A stretch of 64,000 nt of DNA from assembly GCA_037833965.1 (NCBI GenBank), contig AP031355.1:28049501-28113500 (forward strand). Direction: 5' to 3'. Under the pieces are notes generated by a model. The model was given only the letters and a program-made list of their open reading frames with translations, was not told where the DNA came from and searched no databases. The translations under genes were made by a program, and so were the position numbers. This DNA comes from Marchantia polymorpha subsp. ruderalis (lineage: Eukaryota > Streptophyta > Marchantiopsida > Marchantiales > Marchantiaceae). Below are positions 36,271 to 48,270 of this stretch, in pieces. Position 1 is the first letter of the stretch, and each line of letters opens with the position of its first letter.

Positions 36271-36289
36271 GTTGAGCCTTGAAAACAAA

Positions 36290-39200
36290 GCCCAGACTGA
36301 TCAAGACCTGGAGCCAGCGCCAGATTTTACGTCTTCAGCCAGTCTGTTCTGAGCTTCTTAATGTGCATCTGTAGCAAGCTCTACTGCACCATACGAGAAT
36401 GTAACTTCCGTTCTATATTCCAGTTCCCTGAAAAGATCTCCGAGTTATTTCTGAAGCTGCGAAGAATTAGGCAAGCGGAATCGAGAAAGTCTTTGCAGGA
36501 CCGAAAGTAGGCAATCGTGCGTCTCACTTTGAGTCGGGTTTGACTGGGGTTTGACTAGAGTATATGTCCTTTGTGCGACAATGCAGGTGAACGACTCTCA
36601 TCCATTTTTAAAATCAAATTTTCGAAAAAAAATCTTTCACTTACTGCCTCCTCCTTTGCTGAGGCGATCTCAGCCATCGCAGTTTAGCTCGGTGGCTAGT
36701 TTGAGCTCACATGAAATCCTCATTGCTCGTTGATTTTTCATATGAATACATACTTTTTATAGTCGTTCTCTATTTTTTCCTCATTGGCTGGATGTACATA
36801 GTTGCTTTTGCTGTGAGAAGAGACAAAAAGCATAGATGTAAGTAAATTTTCAACCATGCTCCCCATCGGAATCAGATACTCCAGTTCGTTCGACAAGGCA
36901 TTGTAACTGGTAAACAGCAGTTCGTGCTTCGTAGTCTAAATGGACGCGTGTTCAGCAAGTTCCTTCTTCTCTTCACTACCATTGATATTTTCAACTCACT
37001 TACTCGGACTACCGACAACGATTTAATAAATTTCATGGATCTATCAGTTTGGGAAATGATAATCCGGTGACAATAATTGCTGTTTAGATATCATTTTTGG
37101 ATGAACAAGATTTATCGCCTTCGACTTACGTGAGCGTGGCCTAACCCTATTTAAGAGTGAGCTGTTCATACGACACCCGCATAGATCTCAACAAAAGATA
37201 CAGCCATGTGTGAATCACAACGACTCGTTAGGACTAAATATGTATGAGGTCATATGGTTATTTGATTATTTTTCATCTTTTCACTGGATATGTGGCTCTG
37301 CTTGTACTAGACGTTTTACTATATATCTGTGAAATTAAACACGAGGCTATACTGTCTTCACCTTTTTTCTTATCTATGGAGAATGTTGGCGTAGGGAGTG
37401 GCATCTATAGTAGCATCTATAATAGGGAATATACCTTCCAGGCGAGGTTTATGACTCGCTTCACTCCCAAAACAATTCATAACAACAATGATAACAATGT
37501 TGTCGGTCCGGGGCTAGGGATGTATATGCCTTTACTCCACCACGGCGAGAGTAGAACTTTTGTGTGTACAATAGACTGAATTAGGATTATTAAGAGTTGG
37601 AGTAATTACCAGAGTGGATTTGCCATGGGCACGCCCATTCTGATTTCAGGAGACTTGCATGTGTGCAACATATTGCGGTCATACGTGAAGCATATGGAAA
37701 AGCTTACGTTTTTTTCTCAATGAATATTGTTTTTATAAGAAGCTTATTCATGTAAACCAATGTTAATTCAAAACATAAATAATATAAATTCTGTTAAACC
37801 AGACTTCAAATCTTCATAAAATAATGTCATTACATGACACTTTGATATTAACAACTCGCTAAAAGATGCTAGCAAATTGAAATATTATTGCATCAACAAC
37901 GTCACATAGGATAATGATACATGTTTTGCGACTGCAAATTGACTTTTATAGAAGTTTTGTTATAATTTATGCCAATAATTTTGAAGTTTAATTTTATTCA
38001 TATTTAAACTTAAGATTACCATAGAGTATTTGAAAATTGATATGATCATGTTAAAACTAATGCATAGGTTTCACAAATTTACTTGTGTTGATTGTGTTCC
38101 TCATATCGTATCATACGGTAATAAGTAGCTAAATCATCTTAAAGTCAGTAATTAGAAAACGATGTGCAATATTTATTTTAACTAAAAGAGTGAACTTCAT
38201 TTAAAATGAATCTTGCATTGCAACATAGAGCAAATACTTGCTTATAATCCAAGTCTACAATCTTCTAAGTTGATGACTTAAGCTAGAGCTCTAAAGTCCG
38301 CTGTTTCGAGCTTTTCTTCATCGAAGGCGCGCTACTCGATGTACTGTAATTCTTTCTAGTGAAATGAAAAAAAATAGCCATAGTGTTCGAGATACTTCTT
38401 AATAGGATTGACCGTTAATTTGATCATTTTGGTGTGAAGCCGTATTACAAACTTGGAACAAACTTAATGAATTTTTCTGCCTTCAGTTTAAAAAATTTTA
38501 TTCGCAACATTTGTGTCAGCTATGGCCGATTTGAATACAGCACCCAACAGTGCTAGTTAGCCTGCAGTATGTTCAATTTGGGCAAAGATGAGGTCGAAAA
38601 TTGTATCACGATGTAGATTCGGCACATGCGCTCCGTACTTAGTTTTAAAGTTTCTGTGCGCCAGGAAAGTCACTTTCATGGGAATATAAATTTGCTCGAA
38701 GTCAAGTGTCCCATTTAAGAACCTTATTTAAGACCATAGCATTCGAACATGACGTGAGTAGCACGCAGTGACAAATAATTTAACTAATCTATGAGAGCAC
38801 CATCCATCACAGCGTTTGAAACGCAAGATGTTTAAAAAATGCAACCGGCTTTCTTCCCTCAATGTGGACCTGGCCTTTAATCCATATTTAAATGAAATAG
38901 ACCACATGGATATAAAATTGAGGATAACAAGACACGAAAGAAGGAAGAAAATCAAATAGAGCGTGGGCGTGGCTTGCTGGGGTCATTTGCAATTCCTGGC
39001 CCCCCATTTCCCCTTCTCGTGCGGTGAATCTTTGACGTGGATTTAGAAGGTTACGTTGGAATGATGTTGAACTGGAAAGATGAGCCTGACGCAAGACCAG
39101 ATCAGAACATGGAGCAATCCTCGCCAATCAAGCCTTCAACTTATCTCAGCACGGTGTGGTGCATGAGAACCTCTCCATGATTCCCATGCACTTGCGAGGA

Positions 39201-42200
39201 CTTAGAATAGGGGTTAAACTCAGCTCAGCGAGGGCGGCGCATGGGCATCTCTCCAATATTCTCACGCATTTGTAGAGTCTTGCTCATCGACACTCGTTTG
39301 TCGGTTGAACATTGCAATATTGAAGTCAAGGAGTAAACTGCAATCGGAAGGAAGTGAACATTTGAGGGCAATTCCAGTAGTATCCGTTGTGATTATAAAG
39401 TTAGACTTCTGAGTTTGTGCTTACTCCACATGCTGCTTTTGATACGTGTTCTGCTGGCCAGTTCTACTGGGAAAATCTCCAATCTTGGGTTGCAGCGAGC
39501 TTTGGAGAAAAGGATAACCATGCTGGGCCCAATTTGTAGTTTTTGATGGCTTTTATGGTTTTATTTTTATACTTGCCTGTTCAACAGGGGTATAGGGTTT
39601 CAGGTATTCTTCAATAAAAAATCATTGTCAGCAATAAATTTTGAACCTGAAGATGTAATCTGCAACACAATGATATATTTGGACACTTCTTGTTTGAAAA
39701 ATTTATATAGTAAAAGAAACTTTTACTTTCCTCGAGCATTTGCTTTTTGTAGGCAATATCATTTTTCTTTTCTTTACAGTAAAGACGAGCCCCAATACCA
39801 ACTATTCTTGCACATGTTATCTAAGCATTGGTTACTGATTAAAAAACCTAGACTTATACAACAAAAGTTAGTCCAAAGAGTATGTAACTATACAGAGTTT
39901 AGAGTTTTTCTTTTAAACAAAAATGATACTTGCAATTTTGTTGTTGGGTTGCTAGAATCTAATACTCAGAAATTCCGAAATTCTGTCATTTTTCTACTTG
40001 CTTTAATATGAACCCGCTTTTTGTAAATCACTTTTGTAACTAGCACTCTAACGCATGTAAAACGAGATCAGAACCCATCATATGAGTTTGGATGTGCTTA
40101 ATAAGGACATGAGCTGTTCTTCGATTGCTTGGACACAAGTGGACTACTCTACTCGCTCTTATTTTAACAAAGAGAATTCTCACATAAGGAATCTCTAGGT
40201 TGACAGATTCCGCTACGGAGGATACTTTGCACGTATGACCGACTCGAAATGATAGTCGAATGATATTTCCTATAAGTAAATTTGGAAATATAATCTTCTT
40301 TCAGTGTTATACCAGAAATTTATGAGCTGGGTTAAGTGACAGCTGAATAGCAGTTAATTCCATCCATTATTCCCTTACTGAACAATTTTTTTGTACATCT
40401 TCAAATCTGGAAGTTTACCGTTTAGTCTGTTGAGCGTTTTGTTTGCACATGTGAAAACTCCACGGAAGAAAAACCTTGTAGAACATTCTTTACAAATGAA
40501 AAGAAGAAGTCAGAAGCCAAGTATATAGCAACTTCTTAGAGACTGCAACAACTGCTAGCATCTGATCATGACTCTAATAACTAGTCCCCAAGTATAAACT
40601 CTCAATCTTTACTGAAAAACGTGAACCAGTTGAATCGACACGATTTTCGAAAATTTGTAACCTCACGATTTATATGAGAATTTTTTCATACCATTAACTT
40701 ACAATATTAGCTAGACGGCTTAGAAAAGGTCTCGGTCTCAGGCTCAGATGCTCTGTGATATTGTGGAAAGTTGATTATGTGTTGATGCAGACCAAATTCG
40801 ACAGAATTTAACAGACACACACACGCACAACTTGTTAAACAGTTTAGGAGGGGTCAATATCTTTCAACATCCTTATATGGACTTATCAGCCCGACGACTA
40901 GAGCACAATGATAGCCTCGAGGCACGATAATATCGTCCACCACTTTGAACCGAGAGAGTCTTTACGAGATATTAAAGATGAATAGATTTCTTCGGGATTA
41001 AAATTCACGGCATTTCTCTCTGCGAAACCCTTTGCAGCTTCGTTCGTCCTAGCCTGCCAAAGTGAGCATTTAAAATCCTTCACTTAAAATAGTCATAGAA
41101 AGATTTTCTGCAAGTACGGTATTGAAGATCTCTCTTCATCTCTTTCTACTCATGATTTCAGGTCACTAACACTCTGACGCTTTGCACAAGGTTTGCTTTT
41201 CGGTGCATACGCTGATGGCTGACCGAGGAATCAACAGAAGGTGATCCGAGAGCCCAGAAATCTGCACAATGTCAGACGAGGTTCATGCATGTCCGTTGTG
41301 CACTGCTCATTCCATCGATGAAGGCATCAGCCCGCCTGTAGCTGTGTGAAAGAACGACTCTCATCTTCGTGCCACGGTAGCAATTGAGTGGCGATCATTA
41401 CATCAATTTCAAGATATTTGGTTTTGTTGCGCATCATATTTGTGTGCTAGGAGCAGCGTTTCTGTATATGCCTTGTGAATGCCATGTCCTATGAGCTTAT
41501 TTATGTTTATATGGTTCGCCTCGTTACATTGACCAGTTCGAGTCACATGGCTATGCCTCCGTCGTCCGAAGGGATGACTTGCCGTACCCGTTAAGTAGAC
41601 AGGACACTGCTTGAGGATTATGACCACAGCAAGTTTGAATCTGATCAACCGGGTTGTCTAAAGCAGTCTGAACACTGAAGTCCTCTGCCCACCAGAAGAG
41701 AGCAAACAAAACTCGTTCATTCAGGCAACAAGTGAGGAGAATAATACAAGGCCCGAGTTCTGTGGGTCAATTTTATCGTACAGGCGATTGGTTGTAGAAT
41801 GGCGTTCCATTCCTTGATGTCGCTCAACGCTTTCTGCATTCTCGTTCATTATGTGCTACCTACGCAGAGGCAGACGTCATTCACTTGGATGATGAAGAAT
41901 CTACGTGAGAACCTAGATTCATACTCTGAGATTTGATGAGTAACTCTCCGTGCGTGCACGTGGTGTAGGTAATAAGTAGTTGTTGTGGGTCTAGGCGCAT
42001 GCAACTGGCCAATTTAGAATGTATTCGTATGTTCGAGTTGGATGAGATTCAATCTCATCCTAGACCCAATTGTACTTTCAAACAACACTTTTTGAAGGGT
42101 GATATGTGGAATTTTAATTTAAAAGGCTGGAAGTCTAGAAGAGCTAGCTGGGATTGTTGACACGTGAATCAGAAGATCTTTACAATTTCAGCATTTATCA

Positions 42201-43130
42201 GTTCTGGGCCAAAGTTTCCCGTCGACGAAACGTGTAGAACTGCGATTTGGAACCCTTGGCCATCAACACTGTCAACATTGCGCGTACAACATGATCGCAA
42301 GAAACGTCACAAGTTCGTCGACTGGGCTCCATTCTGTTAATGAGGTCAGAAGCACAAACAACGTGAGTAGGAAACTGTTCATCACGTTGGCTCCATCCTC
42401 GTGGAAAGGGATAGCCAGTCAGCTCTTGCATCCTACAATCAATCCGGTCGTGCTCAAGTGATCATTGTTACAAGTGAATGTAGCATGGTTTGACTTCTCG
42501 AGCATGAAGTGTTTGGTGGCTGAAGCTTCAAATGTACATCTCGTACCGGATCCCTTTCGCAATCAGAATGCCGCCACACTATTTCATTCACTCGTGTTAT
42601 AAGAGTTCCACGAGGGAGGAAACCTGTAGCCTCAAGATCTGCTACCGCTCGAAGTCGTCAATCGACGAAAAATATGAATATTGCACACTGCAAAGAATTC
42701 GGCAACTGCATGACTCAGAGTGCCGCCTCCGCAACAAAAACATGCAGGGATGAATATAGATGAGCCCTTTGCTGCTGAATCTCTTCGCCCTCCTTGTGTC
42801 ACGAGTCTCATGACTCCGACTCGGCACACGGGTGCTTCTTACGGGCACACGAGAGAGACGACTGTAGATCCGGATCTGCTGTTGAACAGTCGGAACATTC
42901 CTTACTTAGAAACTCATGGGTCGAAAAATGGAAAGGCCCATTAAACAAGTTCCGTTTCTTGCCTCTGCATTATTTCCATGCTGTCTAAGATTGGTAGCTT
43001 TTTGAGCTGCACTCAAGCCGTGACAGAACGTGCCCAGCGTCCAGCTAGACTCGTTGCAAATCAAGAAGATGTCGAAGCTCGCAACTTCGACTGTTCATTC
43101 GTTCTGATCCAGGTCTAACTCGTCCGAGCA
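36290..43130. other. Long gene-poor stretch
   Basis: Mostly AT-rich, with several weak ORFs. The longest open one is at 39,625-40,011 (listed separately). The plus ORF at 37,244-37,579 (111 codons) starts with a hydrophobic stretch but lacks further support. 38,888-39,127 and 42,198-42,431 (minus) look like chance. No RNA gene or array seen. Confidence 0.45.
39625..40011 (+). CDS. AT-rich ORF of unknown origin
   Basis: 128 codons starting MSAINFEPEDV. Composition is rich in Phe, Leu, Asn, Lys and Tyr with AT-rich codons. It contains a dense aromatic/basic segment (FLHMLSKHWLLIKK) and no clear transmembrane helix. It is the only ORF over 120 codons for several kb. The style resembles organellar or AT-rich foreign DNA rather than the GC-richer host genes here, but I cannot match it to any family, and chance in AT-rich DNA is possible. 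Confidence 0.25.
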   Translation: MSAINFEPEDVICNTMIYLDTSCLKNLYSKRNFYFPRAFAFCRQYHFSFLYSKDEPQYQLFLHMLSKHWLLIKKPRLIQQKLVQRVCNYTEFRVFLLNKNDTCNFVVGLLESNTQKFRNSVIFLLALI

Positions 43131-43720
43131 CGAGTGCCATGGCCACAGGCCGAGTCCTCTCCAGGGTTGAGATTCTTCCCACTCCGGCTTACCGAAGGTC
43201 TGTCCTGAACGTCCCCCGCACAACCACACCATACCTGGCGAGCGACAGCCCCGTCATTGTGCGTTTTCTCCCTCAAGGACGTCCTTTCTCTTCCCTGTCC
43301 TGTGCTTCAAGCCACACGGCTGCGCTGTGTGGCTTTCACACAGTTGGTCGCTCAGTGGCGCGAGCAGAAGAAGGTTACGACGATATATCGATATCTGCCT
43401 TCAGCCGAGCAATCAGTCGAATTCAACGTACATTCTCTTCGACGTAGACTCTGCAGAAATTTGGTAACATTTACTTATTTAGAAATCCGACCGAGTTCAG
43501 GTGCCAGGGTAGCGACCTGGAATTTGTGCAGTGAGGCAGTGTCTTCTCTTCGGGTGATTCAATCTGGCCATTCAGCCGATCATTAGTGATACATGAGGCA
43601 GGTTCTTAACGTTCCAGCTGTCAGACTCTCCGAGAAGTGACTTGTGAGATCAGGGACTCGAGAATTGAGCTGGACCAGAAAGAAACTCGAGTGGGAATCG
43701 TGGAATATCTCGAAGTCCAC
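43130..43720 (+). other. Upstream region and likely leader of the FLA gene
   Basis: Genic composition, with CTTC/TCTC-rich stretches. ORFs at 43,139-43,447 and 43,257-43,586 overlap in different frames and are better read as leader DNA. The FLA frame is open upstream of its chosen start (to 43,637), but those 28 codons are polar and would hide the signal peptide. Confidence 0.4.
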
Positions 43721-44992
43721 ATGGGAAGACAGAAGACGGTTGTGCCGAGTCTGGTGGGGTCATTACTTCTGAACTTCACGGTCTTGACTTGGGCAGCTAC
43801 TTTCAACATCACATCGATTTTCGATGAGTTTCCCGACTTCAGCATTTTCAACCAGCTGCTGACCGACACGAGAGTGGCAGGCGAAATCAATCGCCGACAG
43901 GGTGTGACCGTCCTCGCTCCTTCCAACGAAGCGATGACGGATTTCAGGAGCGCGAACCCCGCTCTCGAGGGGGACAGGGTAGCCAACCTTCTGCGCTACC
44001 ACGTTCTCCTCGACTTTTTGACTATCCAAAACCTCCAGCGCCTGGACATCGCCAACTACACGAGAGTGGGCACTCTCTTCCGAACCACCGGCCCGGCCAA
44101 CGCCGACGACGCGAGCGTCAACCTCTACAACACCCCGTCGAATATATTCATAGGCAGCTCCGCCGTCGACAGCAGTCAGAACTCGACCGTGATCAGCACG
44201 GTGTTTCTGCAGCCCTCGGACGTCAGTGTCATCATGATAGACCGGACGCTGCAGCCAGTGGGGTTCGAGACTCCTCGCGGAGCTGCCAACATCACCGGGA
44301 CATTGCAGGACCTGGGAGGGTACAGCATTTTCGTGAGCTTGCTCACGCAGACGGGAGTGGACGTGGTATTCGGAGGCCGGCAGTCGGGAGAGGGAATCAC
44401 CATCTTCGTTCCGACCGACGAGGCGTTCAACAAATTGCCCGGCCAGTGGTTCGAGGCATTCGAGCTCAAGGAGCAGAAGCTGCTGCTCGAGTATCACGCG
44501 CTGACGAGGTACAACTCTCTCGATGCGCTGTGGCGCTACCGGGACAAGCAGGTGCCGACCGTGTCGTCCACCGTGCAGGAAGGTCCCGACGCGTTCAACC
44601 TACTCGTCACGGCCAACAAGGGCTTGGTTACGATACACTCCTCCACGCCGGACAAGCCCGTCGCGACGCTCCAGTCCACCTTGTTCGACGCGAGCCCGCT
44701 TGTGCTGTACTCCATCGACGAGGTCTTGCTTCCGGTCGAGCTCTTCGGTGACGTAATGGCGGTGCCGCTAACTCCACCGGCGCCTCCACCTGCACCTGCC
44801 TGCGCTGCCGCGCCCGCGCCCGCTCCTTCTCCCGCGCCTCCACCTCCCGTCAAGCCCAAGCCCAAAAGGCCCGTGCCGCCAGCTCCTCCGTCGCCGCCGA
44901 TCGCTTCGTCCGCCGGAGCGGACTCGCCGCTCGGCTCTCTGCCGTTGGCGCTACTCTTGACGGCCGTTCTCCGGTTTAGTCTCCGACTTTGA
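43721..44992 (+). CDS. Fasciclin-like arabinogalactan protein (two FAS1 domains)
   Basis: 423 residues from ATG at 43,721, chosen because MGRQKTVVPSLVGSLLLNF gives a signal peptide (cleavage likely near residue 26). FAS1 domain 1 (about 28-185) has the H1 motif TVLAPSNEAM at 63-72 and the YH motif in LLRYHVL near 93. FAS1 domain 2 (about 195-360) has TIFVPTDEAF at 227-236, YHAL near 258 and the closing LYSIDEVLLP at 349-358. Residues 361-404 are Pro/Ala-rich with AP and PP repeats, the sort of segment that carries arabinogalactan. The end is a small-residue stretch (SSAGADS) then a hydrophobic tail, fitting a GPI-anchor signal. Several NxS/T sites lie in the FAS1 domains. The protein would act at the outer plasma membrane or wall, in adhesion or wall architecture. 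Single exon. Confidence 0.93.
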   Translation: MGRQKTVVPSLVGSLLLNFTVLTWAATFNITSIFDEFPDFSIFNQLLTDTRVAGEINRRQGVTVLAPSNEAMTDFRSANPALEGDRVANLLRYHVLLDFLTIQNLQRLDIANYTRVGTLFRTTGPANADDASVNLYNTPSNIFIGSSAVDSSQNSTVISTVFLQPSDVSVIMIDRTLQPVGFETPRGAANITGTLQDLGGYSIFVSLLTQTGVDVVFGGRQSGEGITIFVPTDEAFNKLPGQWFEAFELKEQKLLLEYHALTRYNSLDALWRYRDKQVPTVSSTVQEGPDAFNLLVTANKGLVTIHSSTPDKPVATLQSTLFDASPLVLYSIDEVLLPVELFGDVMAVPLTPPAPPPAPACAAAPAPAPSPAPPPPVKPKPKRPVPPAPPSPPIASSAGADSPLGSLPLALLLTAVLRFSLRL

Positions 44993-45011
44993 GAAGGCCG
45001 ACGTCGCCGTA

Positions 45012-45066
45012 AATCTGCCAGCATGGCGCTGTCCCCACCTACAGAGACACGCCATGCTGGCAGATT
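45012..45066. repeat. Strong hairpin 20 bases after the FLA stop codon
   Basis: Arms AATCTGCCAGCATGGCG (45,012-45,028) and its exact complement (45,050-45,066) flank a further TGTC/GACA pair, with one bulged C and a 12-base loop. It sits in the 3' UTR of the FLA transcript. It could affect RNA stability or processing, or be a small mobile-element footprint. Confidence 0.85.
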
Positions 45067-45069
45067 CTC

Positions 45070-46610
45070 GGAGGTCCTCATTGGCCGTACGCAGTCACGA
45101 CGTGGACCATGACTTCTTGCATCGTTTCGATCGACTGCGTTAACGCCAATGATGAGCTTCGTTCAGAAACTACGTCTAGATACGTCTTAGGTAGATAGGA
45201 AAGATAGATTGGAAAAATTTAAGGTAGACAATTTTCGACATCTTCCAGTGAGAATGGAAATTCTTTGCCACATGATTTGGCTTCAATTATGTCGCTTCAT
45301 AATCTGAAAAATCCTTTCGTCTACCTCTTTGTACGTCCTCGACAGCAATCATCAGTGTGCAATCCTGTAATGTTGATTGTATTCAGAACGAAAAGGAAAG
45401 AATTTTGTACGTCATCAATGTGTCCGATGATTGCAGCACATGAATATTCAAAATAATCTTACACGAAATAAAGCAACTGAAACCTGTGTATACCTGGCTG
45501 GTGAGACTTATGTTCCTGTGGTCATTCACCGCTTGAGGTGCTCATTCAGACAACATGGTCCGATGTTGAGATACGGGAAGTAGCAAGTCAGATGCATGTG
45601 GAGTTGTGCTGACTGCGACCAGGTGATCAGCATATGGATCAGCATCTGCAATATTCGATTTGTCATGGCGTAAGTTAGACTTGAGATACATGAGCAAAGT
45701 TGTTTCTATGCGTCTTGAGCCTCATCGTAGAATAATGAAGGTATAGAGTGTCATGCTCGCGAGCATCCACTAGAGATCAACCCGATCTGTGTCGGAAAAC
45801 TGGTCGAGTGGCGAGTCAATCAATCTTGATCAGCATATACTCAAGTGGACAAGTTTGCATGAGAAAATTTAAGGTCAATTCACTTTGACATGCACGTCCA
45901 TCTGCTTCTCGTCAAGCCATTTGGACAAGGATTTTACTTTTTCGGAACCTTGAACTAGTCTTCGTCACTTGAACCTGAGGAATATTTAGCTGGCAATTAT
46001 TGCACGAGATCAACGTAACGACTTATGAAGTGAATATCGAATTTTTCATATATTCTACTTGCCAGGTCGAAAAGAAAAGAGACAAGCACTTATTTACGAC
46101 TAGCTACGTTCTAGTGGCAAAGTTCGAAAAGACAAGGGAGAATCGAAATACTAAATAAACTATTTCACATGGAGACTCCCACGTATATATAAATAGTAAT
46201 CTGTTTCCCCAAAAATTGGAAGCACGAACTTGAATCTTGTCGGGATATCGTAGCTTTGGTTTTCTATGAAACTATAACGATTGATATCCATGAACTGCAT
46301 TGGAGGAATGATTGATCATTGAAGTAGAGTGGCATTGTAGCACATGTCTCGTGAGCGTTCAGGTAGGAAGTAAATTCTACTGCAGATTGGAATCTTTCTT
46401 TGTTGTCTCCAGAATGTGTGGCTCCAATACCTCCAAAAATATCTCTGTGTTGAAATGTTACTTTTGCTCAAGAAGATTGCCCAGAATTTTCCCTCTTGAA
46501 ATTTGACAAGTAAGGACATATCTATAAATAAACCTGATACAGGAATATGAGAACGACGAATATGACAAATATATCTTTATGTTTGCCATGCTCGTGGTGG
46601 AAGTTCGGTC
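45070..46610. other. Intergenic, no supported gene
   Basis: Short ORFs only. No hairpin, array or RNA gene noticed. Confidence 0.45.
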
Positions 46611-47681
46611 AATGAACGAAGTGCAAGTAGACAAGCGAGAAGGGAACTTCAGATTTTAAATGATAAAATTTTCACCATAGCAATGTGGACTCTAAAGCAT
46701 GAGGTACCATTGCAGAAGTAATAGATAGTGTGGCTATTAGAAGAAAAATAATGAGTTGCCTCGTTGGAAAGGAAATAGGTGGCCCACGTTGATCTCCTAG
46801 TTCTCCTCTTCCATGAGTTAAGTAGAGGCACACCTAGGAGGAGCAGATACAATGATAACAGCTGACAGTGTAATTCGGATCATTGTGTTTGGCACCAAAA
46901 AAAAAGTATTTTTTGTGCTATGCTTCTGGAGAGTTTATTCAACTATGTTATCAGATTGAAGAAAACTTCTGTAAAAAATTCAAGTCAGATAAGTCATGAA
47001 AAAAGTGATACTTTTTATAAAGTTTACAAAGTGTAAAGTATTATCTCAGATCTTCAATATGGATTGAGTGATGAAAGAAATGAGCTTTAAATTTTTAAAT
47101 AATAAGCACATAGAAGACAAGATAAAGTGTAATTGTATAGCTCTTTTGTCTTTTGTCTGAAGCCAACGACTCTTCTCTACTAGCAGTCAATTGATATCCA
47201 AGTGTGGCTGAAATAGCTTTTTAACCTCTGAGTTAGTGATTCGTCTGTTTGAAATATGAGATGTCTAAGTGACTATTTCAACTTTAACAGCTAATGTTGC
47301 TGCAAATTGTTTCAGACACGACGCTTGTGTATGTGCATACTGTAACAATCAAGAAACATTAAAAAATAGCCTTCAGCATTAGCGCTGATGTCTTCATTCA
47401 AATGGTTGAGTACACATCTAGCATTTTCAAATTTCAACATCATCGCTCAAATGTAGCTTTAGCGTCTTTCAAGCACCATTGACGGCGACTGTAAACAGAA
47501 TCAAGAGAATGTTCAGAACTTGTAGCCATTTTGTAGACTGGATAGTTGTAGCATCCAATGCATGACTGGAACTATTTCATACATCCGTAGTTTTTCTGTG
47601 GATCCCGCCCCATGCCGCCATTCAGAAACCACAAATCCTTCCCTAAACATGTGCGCATAGCCTCGTCTTCATCTTCACCAG

Positions 47682-47716
47682 CATAGAGCTAAATAGTTAG
47701 ACTATTTAGCTCTATG
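47682..47716. repeat. Perfect 16 bp palindrome, part of a ~56 bp insertion
   Basis: CATAGAGCTAAATAGT, a TAG loop, then its exact reverse complement. The matching place in unit 2 (near 53,282) reads CCAGCGTAGAAGAG with no such sequence, so about 56 bases (to roughly 47,738) were gained in unit 1 or lost from unit 2. Confidence 0.8.
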
Positions 47717-47855
47717 AAATACCTTCTAAAACATACTGGTAGAAGAGTTTTCATCGATTGAGAATGGCAAGCCGTAGATAAGCAGCATAATTCTGCGATT
47801 GATCACCACCTACATCATAACACAAGTGCTGCAAAACTTGGAAGTACCTCCATAT

Positions 47856-48270
47856 TCATACTAGCGTAGTGTAATTCTGGAAGAGCTTTCTACTCGCATC
47901 TTCAGCAGCTGAATTCGTCATCACAGACCCATCATCTGAGGCCGTCTTTCTGTATGAATCTCTCACCTGTGGACGTGCGGAGGTGCGTTGCCTGCAGTAG
48001 TAAGCACACATCCGACGAAAACAACATACAGAAAGAATAATCCATACGACTAAGATCGTAACCACCAAACAGAAAGAAATATCCATACGACTAAGATCGT
48101 AACCACCAAACAGAAAGAAATATCCATACGACTAAGATCGTAACCACCAAACAGAAAGAAATATCCATACGACTAAGATCGTAAGAATGAGGATAATGTC
48201 GTCCCATGCTTCGATATTCTTCTTTATGGTGACGGGAAAGCACGAATCTCCTCCCTGAGCAGAACCCATG
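47856..48270 (-). pseudogene. Broken copy of the small membrane protein gene (unit 1)
   Basis: It starts at ATG 48,270 (MGSAQGGDSCFPVTIKKNIE), homologous to the intact gene at 53,690. Within the membrane segment a 41 bp unit is repeated. The net gain of 123 bp is a multiple of three, but the second unit is read in a shifted frame and meets TAG at 48,133-48,135, leaving 45 residues. The remainder, RRMCAYYCRQRTSARPQVRD to LFQNYTTLV (to 47,856), is still open in the original frame. Confidence 0.7.
48041..48184. repeat. 41 bp tandem repeat, three full units and a partial fourth
   Basis: Units start at 48,041, 48,082, 48,123 and 48,164, each opening TCCATACGACTAAGATCGTA, and are almost identical. 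Unit 2 of the segmental duplication has a single copy. The repeated DNA encodes the core of the membrane helix (LVVWI..LSV) on the minus strand. Confidence 0.9.

Noticed and set aside
43763..44497. 244-codon minus-strand ORF
   Set aside because: Lies fully antisense to the FLA gene, whose FAS1 motifs and signals are clear; open only because of GC-rich codons.
44536..45081. 181-codon minus-strand Gly/Ala-rich ORF
   Set aside because: Mirror of the Pro/Ala-rich tail of FLA; no independent support.
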